This document shows, in pieces, positions 9,417 through 20,029 of a DNA stretch of 64,000 nucleotides. The notes beneath the pieces are model-generated. The model worked only from the letters and a program-made list of their open reading frames with translations. It did no database searches and had not been told where the DNA came from. The stretch comes from Streptococcus oralis (GTDB lineage Bacteria > Bacillota > Bacilli > Lactobacillales > Streptococcaceae). The stretch is from contig NZ_CP046523.1 in the NCBI RefSeq assembly GCF_021497885.1, positions 1,097,501 to 1,161,500 on the forward strand, read 5' to 3'. Every line of letters begins with the position of its first letter. The first letter of the stretch is position 1. The position numbers and the translations under genes are program-made.

Positions 9417-10010
9417 CTAGTCTAGAAATTGAGATAAGTCTAGCCCACCAAAGGGATTCATGGATAGATTACTCTGTTCTTCTAACAATAGTTTTCCTTC
9501 GTCAGACTCCAAAAAGGCTTCATAAACACGCGCCGTCATGCGGGCATCTTCTAAACTATTATGAGACTTCCCGTGAAAGCCTAGAAAACTTGCTACAGTT
9601 TGTAATTTAAGATTTGCTATGCCGTGTAGGTCGGAACTACGGCGTTCAAAAGCCTCATCATATAGGTCGACCTTATACTGGTCACGATAGTCCAAGCCAT
9701 GCTCTATGAGAATAGGCAAATCACTCTTAGCTGCATTGTAGCCAACGATGGGTAAGTTGCCAACAAAAGCCTGAAAGTCCTGTAAAACTTGTTCTACTTT
9801 TGGCGCATCTTTCAAGGTTTCAGCTGTAATTCCTGTCAAACCATTAATAAAACTCTTTAAAGGCACGCTGGTATAGACATAAGAATCAAAGGCACCTATC
9901 TCTTGACCATCTTGAAAACGAACTGCTGATACCTGAATTAAATGAGTAACCCCTTCGTGTTGATTGAATTCTAAGTCAAAGGCGATATAGTCTCTTAATT
10001 TTTCCATCAT
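9417..10010 (-). CDS. DEDDh 3'-5' exonuclease (DnaQ / epsilon-like)
   Basis: The 197-residue protein shows the RNase T/DnaQ exonuclease motifs: Exo I FDLEFNQ (Asp/Glu pair) near residue 11, Exo II VGYNAAKSDLPIL, and Exo III with His and Asp in HNSLEDARMTA. Such stand-alone proteins degrade single-stranded DNA or RNA ends using two metal ions. It lacks a BRCT or polymerase domain, so it is not PolC. The ATG at 10010 is followed at once by a second Met codon. It lies two bases upstream of the glycerophosphodiesterase gene. Confidence 0.92.
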   Translation of the reverse strand: MMEKLRDYIAFDLEFNQHEGVTHLIQVSAVRFQDGQEIGAFDSYVYTSVPLKSFINGLTGITAETLKDAPKVEQVLQDFQAFVGNLPIVGYNAAKSDLPILIEHGLDYRDQYKVDLYDEAFERRSSDLHGIANLKLQTVASFLGFHGKSHNSLEDARMTARVYEAFLESDEGKLLLEEQSNLSMNPFGGLDLSQFLD

Positions 10011-10046
10011 TTACCTCAATTTCGACTCAATTTAAACTATAAATAA

Positions 10047-10091
10047 GAAAAGAAGCTATTAGGTTAGTGACTAACCCAAACAGCTTCTTTA
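10047..10091 (-). terminator. Terminator of rocS
   Basis: A long imperfect hairpin with outer AAGAAGCT/AGCTTCTT and inner GGTTAG/CTAACC arms, followed on the minus strand by TTTTCTTATTT. It lies directly after the rocS stop codon. Confidence 0.85.
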
Positions 10092-10583
10092 TTTTCCTCC
10101 AAATAGGCGAGCAAAAAAGCCTTTTTTGGTTGCTTGGACTTCTTCTTTTGCTTGGTCCAACTCGAGTTTCAAGCTTTCTTGATCCTTCATTGCTTGAAGA
10201 GTTAACTGTTGCTGTTGGTCCAATTGTTTGTCCTTTTCTGCAATCTGGCGGTCTTTGATGCGCATCTGCTCATCTTTTTCTGCCAGTTGCTGATCCTTGG
10301 CCTTGAGTTGCTCGTACAAACGAAGAATTTCAGCATTTTTCTCATCGACCAAGATTTCCATCAGTTCGCGTTGTTTGACATCATCACTGACTGGTTCATC
10401 TTCAAAAATCGTTTTTTTGTAGATTTCTTCTAGCTTGATTAAGCCACTTCGAGTAACTACTGTTACACCTTTGTCATTTTTTTTCGTGTCTTCTTCGGGA
10501 AGTTCTTTAACACGATTGTTGATTGCCTGACGAGATAGTCCTAAGACCTCTGCAATCTCGCTGACGGTCATTTCAATACTCAT
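10089..10583 (-). CDS. rocS: RocS-like chromosome segregation regulator (HTH, coiled coil, C-terminal amphipathic helix)
   Basis: The 164-residue protein has an N-terminal helix-turn-helix (MTVSEIAEVLGLSRQAINNR, residues 4-23), a long coiled coil rich in K/E/Q heptads (about residues 75-150, with repeated KDxQxAEKD units), and a short C-terminal amphipathic segment GFFARLFGGK that could bind the membrane. This architecture and the position next to mtnN and macP match RocS of S. pneumoniae, which binds DNA and the membrane and links chromosome segregation to the capsule and ParB system. The identification rests on recalled architecture and synteny. It has its own strong promoter and terminator. 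Confidence 0.85.
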   Translation of the reverse strand: MSIEMTVSEIAEVLGLSRQAINNRVKELPEEDTKKNDKGVTVVTRSGLIKLEEIYKKTIFEDEPVSDDVKQRELMEILVDEKNAEILRLYEQLKAKDQQLAEKDEQMRIKDRQIAEKDKQLDQQQQLTLQAMKDQESLKLELDQAKEEVQATKKGFFARLFGGK

Positions 10584-10622
10584 AATATCCTCTGAAACGT
10601 TTTCTAGCTTTTCTTTATTTAA

Positions 10623-10651
10623 ATCTTATCATAAGCTAGATAAACTGTCAA
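10623..10651 (-). promoter_or_regulatory. Strong rocS promoter
   Basis: On the minus strand: a perfect TTGACA (plus-strand 10646-10651), a 17-bp spacer and TAAGAT (10623-10628) preceded by TGA. The leader to rocS is about 30 nt. Confidence 0.8.
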
Positions 10652-10659
10652 ATTTCCGC

Positions 10660-11352
10660 TTAATCTAAGGCCTTTAAAAAGGCTAATAAGACTTGGGCAG
10701 AACGACGTCCAGCTTCGATAATAAACTCATCAAAAGAGATAGAGGCTTCGTGATTGGCATTGTCACTCATAGCACGAATGACTAGGAAAGGTAGGTCAAG
10801 AGCCTGAGCCGCCTGAGCAATGGCCGCCCCTTCCATCTCCACTGCTAAAACATCTGGAAAGTGGGACTTGATAGTAGCAATCTTATCTTCTCCAGCTATA
10901 AAACTGTCCCCTGTAGCAATCAAGCCTAGGTGCCAGGTCTGTTCTACTTGAGATAAACTTTCTTTAATCCTAGTGATAAACTTCTGATCTGATTCAAAGT
11001 AAAGGGGTTGACCAGCCATCTGACCATAAGCATAGCCAAAAGCAGTCACATCCACATCATGATAAGCTAGTTTATCCGCAATCACCACATCACCAACAGC
11101 AATCCCATCTGCAAGAGCTCCTGCAGAACCTGTATTGATGATGGCTTCAACTTGAAAATGGTCAGCTAGAACAGCTACGCTCATAGCCGACATGACCTTT
11201 CCAATCCCACTCTGAACTAGGACAACTTCTGTCTTGCCAATAGTGCCAGTGTAGTAGGTATTTCCCATGACTTGGACTTCTTGATGTTTGTCCAAATTCT
11301 GAGTCAAATGTATCAGCTCTTCTGGCATGGCAGCAATGATTCCAATTTTCAT
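10660..11352 (-). CDS. mtnN: 5'-methylthioadenosine/S-adenosylhomocysteine nucleosidase
   Basis: The 230-residue enzyme cleaves adenine from methylthioadenosine and S-adenosylhomocysteine, recycling methylation by-products and giving the precursor of autoinducer-2. It starts IGIIAAMPEE with the conserved Glu, has the TGSAG loop, MEGAA and the active-site Asp in RAMSDNA near residue 196. I use the ATG at 11352, which has GAAAGGA six bases upstream; a TTG five codons earlier overlaps that site and is not needed. It is the last gene of glmU-nudix-macP-mtnN. Also known as pfs. Confidence 0.96.
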   Translation of the reverse strand: MKIGIIAAMPEELIHLTQNLDKHQEVQVMGNTYYTGTIGKTEVVLVQSGIGKVMSAMSVAVLADHFQVEAIINTGSAGALADGIAVGDVVIADKLAYHDVDVTAFGYAYGQMAGQPLYFESDQKFITRIKESLSQVEQTWHLGLIATGDSFIAGEDKIATIKSHFPDVLAVEMEGAAIAQAAQALDLPFLVIRAMSDNANHEASISFDEFIIEAGRRSAQVLLAFLKALD

Positions 11353-11367
11353 TTTATTTCCTTTCAA

Positions 11368-11679
11368 TTACAAGAGTTTCATTGCCAAAACTAGCAAAAT
11401 CAAAAGTAAAATTACCGCAAACAGAATTCGATTGAGTTTCGAATTAAAAACATTTCTCTTGGTGTTCTCAATGCGGCGACTCTTATGAATCGTTGGCTCT
11501 ACTTCTATTGTAAGTGTATCTTGACTAAAACCATGGTCTCTAGAACGTGAATAAACAAAATGTTGTGAAGCTGTTGGTAGGATCTTTGTTTCCTCATCAT
11601 CTTGAAGAGGTGGTCCTGAGATTTTCTCACCTCGGTTGGCACGTTCAATCATTTCGTCTGTTAATAAAGGTTTTCCCAT
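11368..11679 (-). CDS. macP: MacP-like membrane cofactor of PBP2a
   Basis: The 103-residue protein has a hydrophilic N-terminal cytoplasmic part and a single C-terminal transmembrane helix ([19 protein letters not shown]). The N-terminus with [13 protein letters not shown] and the ETKIL segment around Thr31 matches MacP of S. pneumoniae as I remember it, where the equivalent Thr32 is phosphorylated by StkP and the protein activates the class A penicillin-binding protein PBP2a. Synteny (between the Nudix gene and mtnN, downstream of glmU) also agrees. Being tail-anchored it should sit in the cytoplasmic membrane with the N-terminus inside. Confidence 0.85.
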   Translation of the reverse strand: MGKPLLTDEMIERANRGEKISGPPLQDDEETKILPTASQHFVYSRSRDHGFSQDTLTIEVEPTIHKSRRIENTKRNVFNSKLNRILFAVILLLILLVLAMKLL

Positions 11680-11690
11680 GGGTTGCTCCT

Positions 11691-12236
11691 CTATTTCTTT
11701 TGTAGTTCCCAGTACTGAATCGCCATAATGGTCTTGGCATCACAGATATGACCTGACTGGATCAGGTTCTTGGCTTCCTCTAGACTTACTTCTAAAACTT
11801 CCAAGGTTTCATCATCATCTTGTGGACGAGGGTTTTCCACCTTGGCCAAATCACTAGCAAGGTAGAGTTTTAGTTTTTCGTTACAAAATCCAATCGCAGA
11901 ATAGAAATCGTACAACAGTTCTAACTTACCAGTGTAGGCAACCTCTTCTTCCAATTCACGAAGTGCCGCTGCCATTGGATCTGCATTTTCACCAAGTTCT
12001 AGTTTACCAGCAGGAATCTCATAAGAAACCGCCTCGATAGCCTTTCGGTATTGCTTAACGAGAACGATTTTGTCCTCAACTGTCACGGCTAGTACACAAA
12101 CAGCTCCATTGTGAAAAATCAAGTCACGTTGGGCAGTCCCCTTTCCTTCTGGCAGTTCTACCTGATCTTGTACTAGTTTGAAAATAGGACCTTGATAGAT
12201 TTCCTTTCGGTGAATCGTTTTTTCTTCAAATTCCAT
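11691..12236 (-). CDS. NUDIX hydrolase, probable ADP-ribose pyrophosphatase
   Basis: The 181-residue protein has a Nudix box around residues 75-100 (GKLELGE...RELEEEV) with the metal-binding Glu residues. The usual Gly after EEx is Ala here, a mild deviation. The upstream strand with [11 protein letters not shown] and the motif YEIPAGKLE place it with ADP-ribose pyrophosphatases, which split ADP-ribose to AMP and ribose 5-phosphate. It lies 9 nt downstream of glmU and 11 nt upstream of macP, clearly one operon. Another Nudix substrate is possible. Confidence 0.88.
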   Translation of the reverse strand: MEFEEKTIHRKEIYQGPIFKLVQDQVELPEGKGTAQRDLIFHNGAVCVLAVTVEDKIVLVKQYRKAIEAVSYEIPAGKLELGENADPMAAALRELEEEVAYTGKLELLYDFYSAIGFCNEKLKLYLASDLAKVENPRPQDDDETLEVLEVSLEEAKNLIQSGHICDAKTIMAIQYWELQKK

Positions 12237-12245
12237 GATCGACTC

Positions 12246-13652
<1,407 letters not shown>

Positions 13653-13656
13653 TTAT

Positions 13657-13665
13657 ATTATACCA
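13657..13665 (-). promoter_or_regulatory. glmU operon promoter (extended -10)
   Basis: The minus strand reads TGGTATAAT (plus-strand ATTATA at 13657-13662), 31 nt before the ATG. The -35 is weak. Confidence 0.6.
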
Positions 13666-13746
13666 TAATTTTACCTTTAAAGAACAAACAAACAGGTGCT
13701 TTCCTGAAAATCTCCCCTACTTGTCTACATTTCTAAACTGTTTCCT

Positions 13747-13775
13747 TTGATTTTTTTAAATTTTTACGATAAACT
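13747..13775 (+). promoter_or_regulatory. Promoter of the GH25 gene, probably leaderless
   Basis: TTGATT at 13747-13752, a 17-bp spacer, TAAACT at 13770-13775. Only 8 nt separate the -10 from the ATG at 13784, and no ribosome binding site is present. Confidence 0.55.
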
Positions 13776-13783
13776 AAACAAGT

Positions 13784-14584
13784 ATGAGAAAAAAAATTCA
13801 TCCTGCTATTATTTTGAGTTTATTTGGAATTTTCATAGCGATTTTACTCCTCAACAAACCAAGTTTTGAGGATCATCCTATCAAAACTAAGCCAAATGCT
13901 CTTCAAGTTGAAACACAAGCCTTGCATAATCTTGACAAGCCCATTATCGACGTCTCTGGTTGGCAAAGACCTGAGGAGATTAACTACGACACCTTATCTC
14001 AAAACATTTCGGGTGTTATTGTTCGCGTGCACAATGGGGCTCAGCATACTGAAGCAAATGATGCTGCCTTTATCAATGGTGTCGATAAAGCTTATAAAAA
14101 TCACATATCAGAATTCCAAAAACGGAATGTCCCTGTGGGGGTTTATGCCTATGTAGCTGGAAAAAGTAAAGAAGATATGGAGAAAGCTGCTGAAGTCTTC
14201 TACAACGCTGCTTCTCCTTACAATCCTAGCTACTACTGGTTAGATGTTGAAGAAAAAACAATGTCCGATATGAATGAAGGCGTTGAAGCCTTTCGTGCCA
14301 AACTGGCAGATCTCGGCGCTAAAAACATCGGCATCTACGTTGGGGTTTACTTCATGCAAGAGCATAGTATCAATACAGATAAATTCTCTGCTGTTTGGAT
14401 TCCTTCCTATGGAACTGACTCTGGTTATTTTGAAACTAAGCCAAATACTGATCTGGACTACGACCTCCACCAGTACACATCTAAGGGGAGAATTGCAGGA
14501 TTTGAACATCATTTGGACATCAATTTGATTTCTACTACTAAAGAGAAGGAAGAAACCTTCAGAAAACTATTTTTAAGGCCATAA
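13784..14584 (+). CDS. GH25-family lysozyme, membrane-anchored or secreted
   Basis: The 266-residue protein starts with a basic end and a hydrophobic signal anchor (about residues 7-24), then a GH25 muramidase domain. Visible motifs are IDVSGWQ with the catalytic Asp near residue 52, VGVYAYV, and YYWLDVEE with the acid Glu near residue 157, plus DLHQYTS and the final LDIN. It should cleave the MurNAc-GlcNAc bond of peptidoglycan outside the cell. There is no choline-binding repeat, unlike phage Cpl-type lysozymes. It is monocistronic, divergent from glmU, and its start has no ribosome binding site. The uncleaved signal anchor is an inference, since no clear cleavage site is seen. Confidence 0.9.
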   Translation: MRKKIHPAIILSLFGIFIAILLLNKPSFEDHPIKTKPNALQVETQALHNLDKPIIDVSGWQRPEEINYDTLSQNISGVIVRVHNGAQHTEANDAAFINGVDKAYKNHISEFQKRNVPVGVYAYVAGKSKEDMEKAAEVFYNAASPYNPSYYWLDVEEKTMSDMNEGVEAFRAKLADLGAKNIGIYVGVYFMQEHSINTDKFSAVWIPSYGTDSGYFETKPNTDLDYDLHQYTSKGRIAGFEHHLDINLISTTKEKEETFRKLFLRP

Positions 14585-14585
14585 G

Positions 14586-14623
14586 ACAAGTGAAAATAAC
14601 AAACTTTTTCACTTGTTTTTTCA
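14586..14623 (+). terminator. Terminator of the GH25 gene
   Basis: An ACAAGTGAAA / TTTCACTTGT stem followed by a T-run, just after the stop codon. Confidence 0.9.
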
Positions 14624-14638
14624 TTTTCTCCCTGTCTG

Positions 14639-14647
14639 TGTTATAAT
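14639..14647 (+). promoter_or_regulatory. Extended -10 promoter of the DUF368 operon
   Basis: TGTTATAAT gives a perfect TATAAT at 14642-14647 with TG one base before it, 43 nt upstream of the chosen start. Confidence 0.65.
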
Positions 14648-14690
14648 TGATAGCATAGAGAAAGAATTTTATGAAATTGAGGATTTTATT

Positions 14691-15533
14691 ATGTTTTCAT
14701 GGATTGCACGAGTTATTAAAGGAATCGTCATCGCATTAGGATTTATCCTACCGGGAATTTCTGGCGGTGTTTTAGCAGCTATTTTGGGAATTTACGAGCG
14801 AATGATTGGCTTTCTGGCTCATCCCTTTAAGGATTTTAAAGAGAATGTCCTTTACTTTATCCCAGTAGCTATCGGGATGTTGCTAGGCATTGGTTTGTTT
14901 TCTTATCCGATCGAGTATTTGCTAGAAAATTATCAAGTCTATGTTTTGTGGAGCTTTGCGGGAGCTATCATCGGTACAGTTCCTAGCCTCCTTAAAGAAT
15001 CTACTCGAGAATCTGATCGTGATAAAATTGACCTAGTCTGGTTCTGGACTACCTTTATCCTTTCAGGATTGGGCCTTTACGCTCTCAATTTTGTCGTAGG
15101 TTCACTCAGTGCTAGTTTTGCAAACTTCATCTTGGCAGGTGTTCTTTTAGCTCTTGGTGTCTTGGTGCCTGGTTTAAGTCCGTCAAATCTACTTTTGATT
15201 TTGGGACTGTACGCTCCAATGCTCACTGGTTTTAAGACTTTTGATTTATTTGGAACATTCCTTCCTATCGGCATTGGTGCAGGAGCAACCCTCATTATCT
15301 TTTCAAAATTAATGGATCACGCCTTGAACAACTACCACTCCCGTGTTTATCACTTTATCATTGGGATTGTGCTTTCAAGCACCCTCTTAATTTTGATCCC
15401 AAATGCCGGAAATGCTGAAAGTATCCAATACACCGGACTTTCTATTGTGAGTTATGTTCTCATCGCATTCTTCTTCGCACTTGGTATTTGGCTTGGTATC
15501 TGGATGAGTCAGTTGGAGGATAAATATAAATAA
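14691..15533 (+). CDS. DUF368 membrane protein, PopT-type undecaprenyl-phosphate translocase candidate
   Basis: The 280-residue protein has about eight membrane helices and the DUF368 signature near the N-terminus (GFILPGISGGVLA), repeated in modified form in the second half (LVPGLSPSNLLL), an internal duplication typical of the family. Recent work on DUF368 proteins in other bacteria shows that they recycle undecaprenyl phosphate across the membrane; the role here is inferred. I place the start at 14691 because GAGG lies 8 nt upstream and the promoter is at 14642; an ATG 26 codons earlier falls upstream of that promoter. The stop overlaps the next start by one base. Confidence 0.88.
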   Translation: MFSWIARVIKGIVIALGFILPGISGGVLAAILGIYERMIGFLAHPFKDFKENVLYFIPVAIGMLLGIGLFSYPIEYLLENYQVYVLWSFAGAIIGTVPSLLKESTRESDRDKIDLVWFWTTFILSGLGLYALNFVVGSLSASFANFILAGVLLALGVLVPGLSPSNLLLILGLYAPMLTGFKTFDLFGTFLPIGIGAGATLIIFSKLMDHALNNYHSRVYHFIIGIVLSSTLLILIPNAGNAESIQYTGLSIVSYVLIAFFFALGIWLGIWMSQLEDKYK

Positions 15534-16015
15534 TGGCAAAGAAAATCAAGATTAAAAAAACCTTGGTTGAACAAATCTTAACTAAGGCAGGGATTGAGCA
15601 CACAGGGATTCAAATCAATGCGCTTGAAGGAGAACTTCCTTCAGAGTATGATCGAACACATATCTTTAAAACCTTGGCTCTTTTGGGAGACAAGACAGGA
15701 CCAATCATCGGAATCCTTCCCATAACAGAACACCTCGCTGAGAAAAAACTAGCAAAGGTTTCTGGCAATAAAAAAGTGAGTATGATTCCTCAAAAAGATT
15801 TGGAAAAAACGACAGGCTATGTTCATGGAGCTAACAACCCTGTCGGTATTCGTCAGAAACACAATTATCCAATTTTTATTGATCAGACTGCTTTGGATTT
15901 GGACCAAATGATTGTCTCTGCTGGGGAAGTCGGGCATAGTATCATCGTACGCCCTCAAGACTTGGCCAGCTTTGTAAAAGCGGATTTTGCTGATATCTTG
16001 GAGGAAAGTAAGTAA
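15533..16015 (+). CDS. ybaK: YbaK/EbsC family aminoacyl-tRNA deacylase
   Basis: The 160-residue cytoplasmic protein belongs to the YbaK/ProX editing family, which hydrolyses Cys-tRNA(Pro) and related mischarged tRNAs. Family features visible are FKTLALLGD, GIIGILPITEHLAEKKLAK, the loop GYVHGANNPVGIR and the C-terminal SAGEVGHSIIVRPQDL. Its ATG overlaps the TAA of the DUF368 gene, and its TAA overlaps the ATG of the following phosphatase, so the three genes form a tightly coupled operon. Confidence 0.93.
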   Translation: MAKKIKIKKTLVEQILTKAGIEHTGIQINALEGELPSEYDRTHIFKTLALLGDKTGPIIGILPITEHLAEKKLAKVSGNKKVSMIPQKDLEKTTGYVHGANNPVGIRQKHNYPIFIDQTALDLDQMIVSAGEVGHSIIVRPQDLASFVKADFADILEESK

Positions 16016-16638
16016 TGAAACTCTATTTTGTTCGTCATGGTCGCACCCTCTGGAATCTTGAAGGACGTTTTCAAGGCGCTGGTGGTGACTCGCCCCTTCT
16101 TCCGGAATCCATTGACACCCTAAAGCAACTTGGTCAGTATCTCAAGGAAATACCTTTTGATACGATTTATTCAAGTGATTTACCCAGAGCGGTCAAATCT
16201 GCTGAAATTATCCAAAGTCAACTTCAGATACCTTGTCCTTTAGAAAGCATTCCAGACCTGCGTGAATGGCATCTTGGGAAACTTGAAGGTTTAAAAATCG
16301 CAACTCTCGATGCCATCTACCCTCAACAAATCAAGGCCTTCCGCTCCAATCTGGCTCAGTTTGATACGAGAATGTTTGAAGCAGAATCCCTTTACAGTAC
16401 TACCAAGCGCACCATTCAATTTATTAAATCTCTGAAAGAAAGTCTGGCTGAAAACATTCTAATCGTCGGTCATGGGGCAAATCTCACAGCTAGCCTACGC
16501 ACTCTCTTAGGTTATAAAGAGGCTCACCTTCGCAAAGATGGGGGCTTGGCCAATGCTAGTCTAACAATTTTGGACACTGAGGATTTTGAAACCTTCACTC
16601 TGGAAAGATGGAATGACACTTCCTATCAAGAAAAATAA
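16015..16638 (+). CDS. Histidine phosphatase family protein (phosphoglycerate mutase-like)
   Basis: The 207-residue protein has the phosphohistidine motif VRHGRT at residues 6-11, SSDLPRA, the acidic EWHLGKLEG segment and the second catalytic His in VGHGANL near residue 158. It is a branch-1 histidine phosphatase; these include small-molecule phosphatases, and true glycolytic phosphoglycerate mutases have a longer insertion. The substrate is unknown. It is the third gene of the DUF368-ybaK operon, with a one-base start/stop overlap, and is followed by a terminator. Confidence 0.9.
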   Translation: MKLYFVRHGRTLWNLEGRFQGAGGDSPLLPESIDTLKQLGQYLKEIPFDTIYSSDLPRAVKSAEIIQSQLQIPCPLESIPDLREWHLGKLEGLKIATLDAIYPQQIKAFRSNLAQFDTRMFEAESLYSTTKRTIQFIKSLKESLAENILIVGHGANLTASLRTLLGYKEAHLRKDGGLANASLTILDTEDFETFTLERWNDTSYQEK

Positions 16639-16640
16639 TG

Positions 16641-16670
16641 GAACTTGATCCCAATGGTCAAGTTCTTTTT
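16641..16670 (+). terminator. Terminator after the histidine phosphatase gene
   Basis: A GAACTTGA / TCAAGTTC stem, a 9-nt loop and a TTTTT tail, two bases after the stop codon. Confidence 0.9.
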
Positions 16671-16688
16671 AGTTTTCAAAGAATATCC

Positions 16689-16717
16689 GTGAATTTCTCT
16701 GCTATTTATGATAAAAT
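16689..16717 (+). promoter_or_regulatory. lysS promoter
   Basis: A weak -35 GTGAAT at 16689-16694, 17-bp spacer, TAAAAT at 16712-16717 with TGA before it. I see no T-box elements in the ~50-nt leader. Confidence 0.55.
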
Positions 16718-16766
16718 GGGAGTATCGCAAAAATGACTCATCGTATCAAATTTTGAGTAAAACTAG

Positions 16767-18266
<1,500 letters not shown>

Positions 18267-18275
18267 CCCCTTATC

Positions 18276-18301
18276 CTCTGGTTTTTGCCAGAGATTTTTT
18301 G
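18276..18301 (+). terminator. lysS terminator
   Basis: A CTCTGG / CCAGAG stem followed by ATTTTTTTG. Confidence 0.88.
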
Positions 18302-18351
18302 ATAAGAAAAGAGACTCAATTTGAGGAAAAAATTTAGAAAATCTTTCCAGA

Positions 18352-18460
18352 ATATAGTGAAATGAAATAAAATCTGAACAAATTGATTGGGAAAGTCAAA
18401 TCAATTTCTAGCAATGTTTTAGAAGTCACAGTATACTATTCCAGATTTAATCCGCTATAT
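18352..18460. repeat. RUP-like element (repeat unit of pneumococcus)
   Basis: A 109-bp AT-rich unit starts ATATAGTG and ends CGCTATAT, giving near-perfect terminal inverted repeats. Its interior (CAAATTGATTGGG, GTCAAATCAATTTCTA, CAATGTTTTAGAAGT, ACTATTCCA) follows the RUP sequence as I remember it from pneumococcal genomes, where RUPs are ~107 bp and are thought to be mobilised by the IS630-Spn1 transposase. It sits between the lysS terminator and the terminator of the convergent transporter operon, so it interrupts no gene. Confidence 0.75.
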
Positions 18461-18491
18461 TAAATGGCTATTATGCTCTTTCCCAATTGAT

Positions 18492-18525
18492 AAAAAGACT
18501 ACGTTTTGCTAATCAAAACGCAGTC
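18492..18525 (-). terminator. Terminator of the second amino-acid ABC operon
   Basis: The minus strand reads GACTGCGTTTTG, a 5-nt loop, CAAAACGTAGTC (one G-U pair), then TTTTTA. Confidence 0.88.
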
Positions 18526-18542
18526 TCATCCACTATTTTATC

Positions 18543-19379
18543 TCACTGTCCTTCTTGAACTTCTTTGGTTGCTACATCTTCTCCAAACCATTTTTGACTA
18601 ATTTCTTGGAACTTACCATCCTTGTAAAGACTAGAAAATCCTTCATTTATCTTATTAACCAGAGTAGTATCTTCCTTACGTGCTCCAACTGCAAAAGCTT
18701 CTGTTTCTAGTCCAACTGTAAAGACATTATAATCGTTTAAAATGCCTTCTGCTTCTAAATAATAATTTGCATAGACACGATCAATCAATAGGCCGTCAAT
18801 TCGATCGTTTTTCAAATCAATCAAGGCTTCGTTAAAAGTTTGGTATTGATTCGCTTCATTATTAGCGACAATATCCTTCAAAATCGCTGGCTTTCCTTCA
18901 AAGTCCGCATAACCAGATGAACCAGCTTGAGCTCCCAAAGTCTTTCCAGTCATACCTTTTGCAGTCGTGATACCTGACGATTTCTTAGTAACCAATACCT
19001 GCTCATTCTTCATATATGAGTTACTGAATGCTACCTTTTCACGACGTTCGTCTGTAGCGGAATAGCCATTCCAAATCAGATCAATCGTTCCTTTTGTCAA
19101 TTCAGCTTCTTTCAAATCCCAATCAATCGGTTGCCAATTTACCGTAATTCCGTATTTTTCAAAAACAGCTGTAGCTAAATCAATATCAAATCCCTCATAG
19201 GAACCATCTTTCTGAGCAAATCCCATTGGAACAAAAGTACTATCAAACCCAATAGTAATAGACTTGTTAGACTCGTACTTAGACCAATTATCTCCACTAG
19301 TTTCACTAGAATTTTTCCCACAAGCTGCTAAGAACAAAGCAGTCATTAGACTGACTAATACAAGCATCAATTTTTTCAT
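18543..19379 (-). CDS. Amino-acid ABC transporter substrate-binding lipoprotein
   Basis: The 278-residue protein has a lipoprotein signal peptide with lipobox LAAC, so Cys20 is lipidated and the protein is anchored outside the membrane. The rest is one type-3 periplasmic-binding domain: ITIGFDSTFVPMGF, GFDIDLATAVF, IDLIWNGYSATDERR. This family binds polar amino acids. The sequence resembles, from memory, pneumococcal AatB, a cystine-associated binding protein; I do not assign the symbol because ligand residues cannot be read off. The ATPase and permease genes are directly upstream, and the operon order is permease-ATPase-binding protein. Confidence 0.93.
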   Translation of the reverse strand: MKKLMLVLVSLMTALFLAACGKNSSETSGDNWSKYESNKSITIGFDSTFVPMGFAQKDGSYEGFDIDLATAVFEKYGITVNWQPIDWDLKEAELTKGTIDLIWNGYSATDERREKVAFSNSYMKNEQVLVTKKSSGITTAKGMTGKTLGAQAGSSGYADFEGKPAILKDIVANNEANQYQTFNEALIDLKNDRIDGLLIDRVYANYYLEAEGILNDYNVFTVGLETEAFAVGARKEDTTLVNKINEGFSSLYKDGKFQEISQKWFGEDVATKEVQEGQ

Positions 19380-19390
19380 TATTTTTCCTC

Positions 19391-20020
19391 CTATTTAGGC
19401 TCTACTTTTAATAATACATCTGCAATATTTTCAGCGAATTGTAAATCGTGGGTAACCACAATTTGCGTCATCCCAAGTTCCCTATTTTGCAAAATCAGTT
19501 TTTCCACTTCCAAGCGTAATTCTGGATCCAAGGCAGAAGTTGGTTCATCGTAACCAATGATTTCTGGGTCAATCATCATAGCACGCGCCAAAGCCACCCG
19601 CTGCTTTTGCCCACCTGATAGTGAGAAGGGATAAGCATCTGCATGCCCTGCTAGTCCTAACTGTTCCAAGAGTCCACGCGCCTTCTTCTCAGCCTCTTCC
19701 TGCTTCATTCCCATAGTTTTCACAGGCGATAGGGTCAAATTGTCCAGAACTGATAAATGAGGGAAAAGTTGAAAATCTTGGAAGACAAATCCTAGTAGGT
19801 TGCGCTTTTCTAGTTCGTCTAAAGCTAGCGATTCGCCGTTATAGTAAATTTCCCCTGAATCGATTGTTTCCAATCCAGCTAGCATACGTAACAAGGTGGT
19901 CTTGCCACCTCCTGATGGACCTACGATTGCCAGGATTTGCTTTTCAGGAATTGATAGGCTGAAATTAGTTAAGATTTGTTTGCCACCAAAGGCCTTGTTG
20001 ATGTTTCGTAATTCTAACAT
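19391..20020 (-). CDS. Amino-acid ABC transporter ATP-binding protein
   Basis: The 209-residue ATPase has Walker A GPSGGGKTT near residue 34, Q-loop FQDFQLFPHL, signature LSGGQKQR, Walker B-like IIGYDEP and the switch His in VTHDLQF. It is a short but complete polar amino-acid family subunit; the hydrophobic residue just before the Walker B acid is Tyr (GYDEP) rather than the common Phe. It lies 9 nt after the permease gene and 11 nt before the binding-protein gene. Confidence 0.94.
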   Translation of the reverse strand: MLELRNINKAFGGKQILTNFSLSIPEKQILAIVGPSGGGKTTLLRMLAGLETIDSGEIYYNGESLALDELEKRNLLGFVFQDFQLFPHLSVLDNLTLSPVKTMGMKQEEAEKKARGLLEQLGLAGHADAYPFSLSGGQKQRVALARAMMIDPEIIGYDEPTSALDPELRLEVEKLILQNRELGMTQIVVTHDLQFAENIADVLLKVEPK

Positions 20021-20029
20021 GGCAACCTC

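Noticed and set aside
10588..10606. GAAACGTTTTC palindrome near the rocS start as a cre site
   Set aside because: It departs from the cre consensus in the centre, and no sugar-linked role fits rocS.
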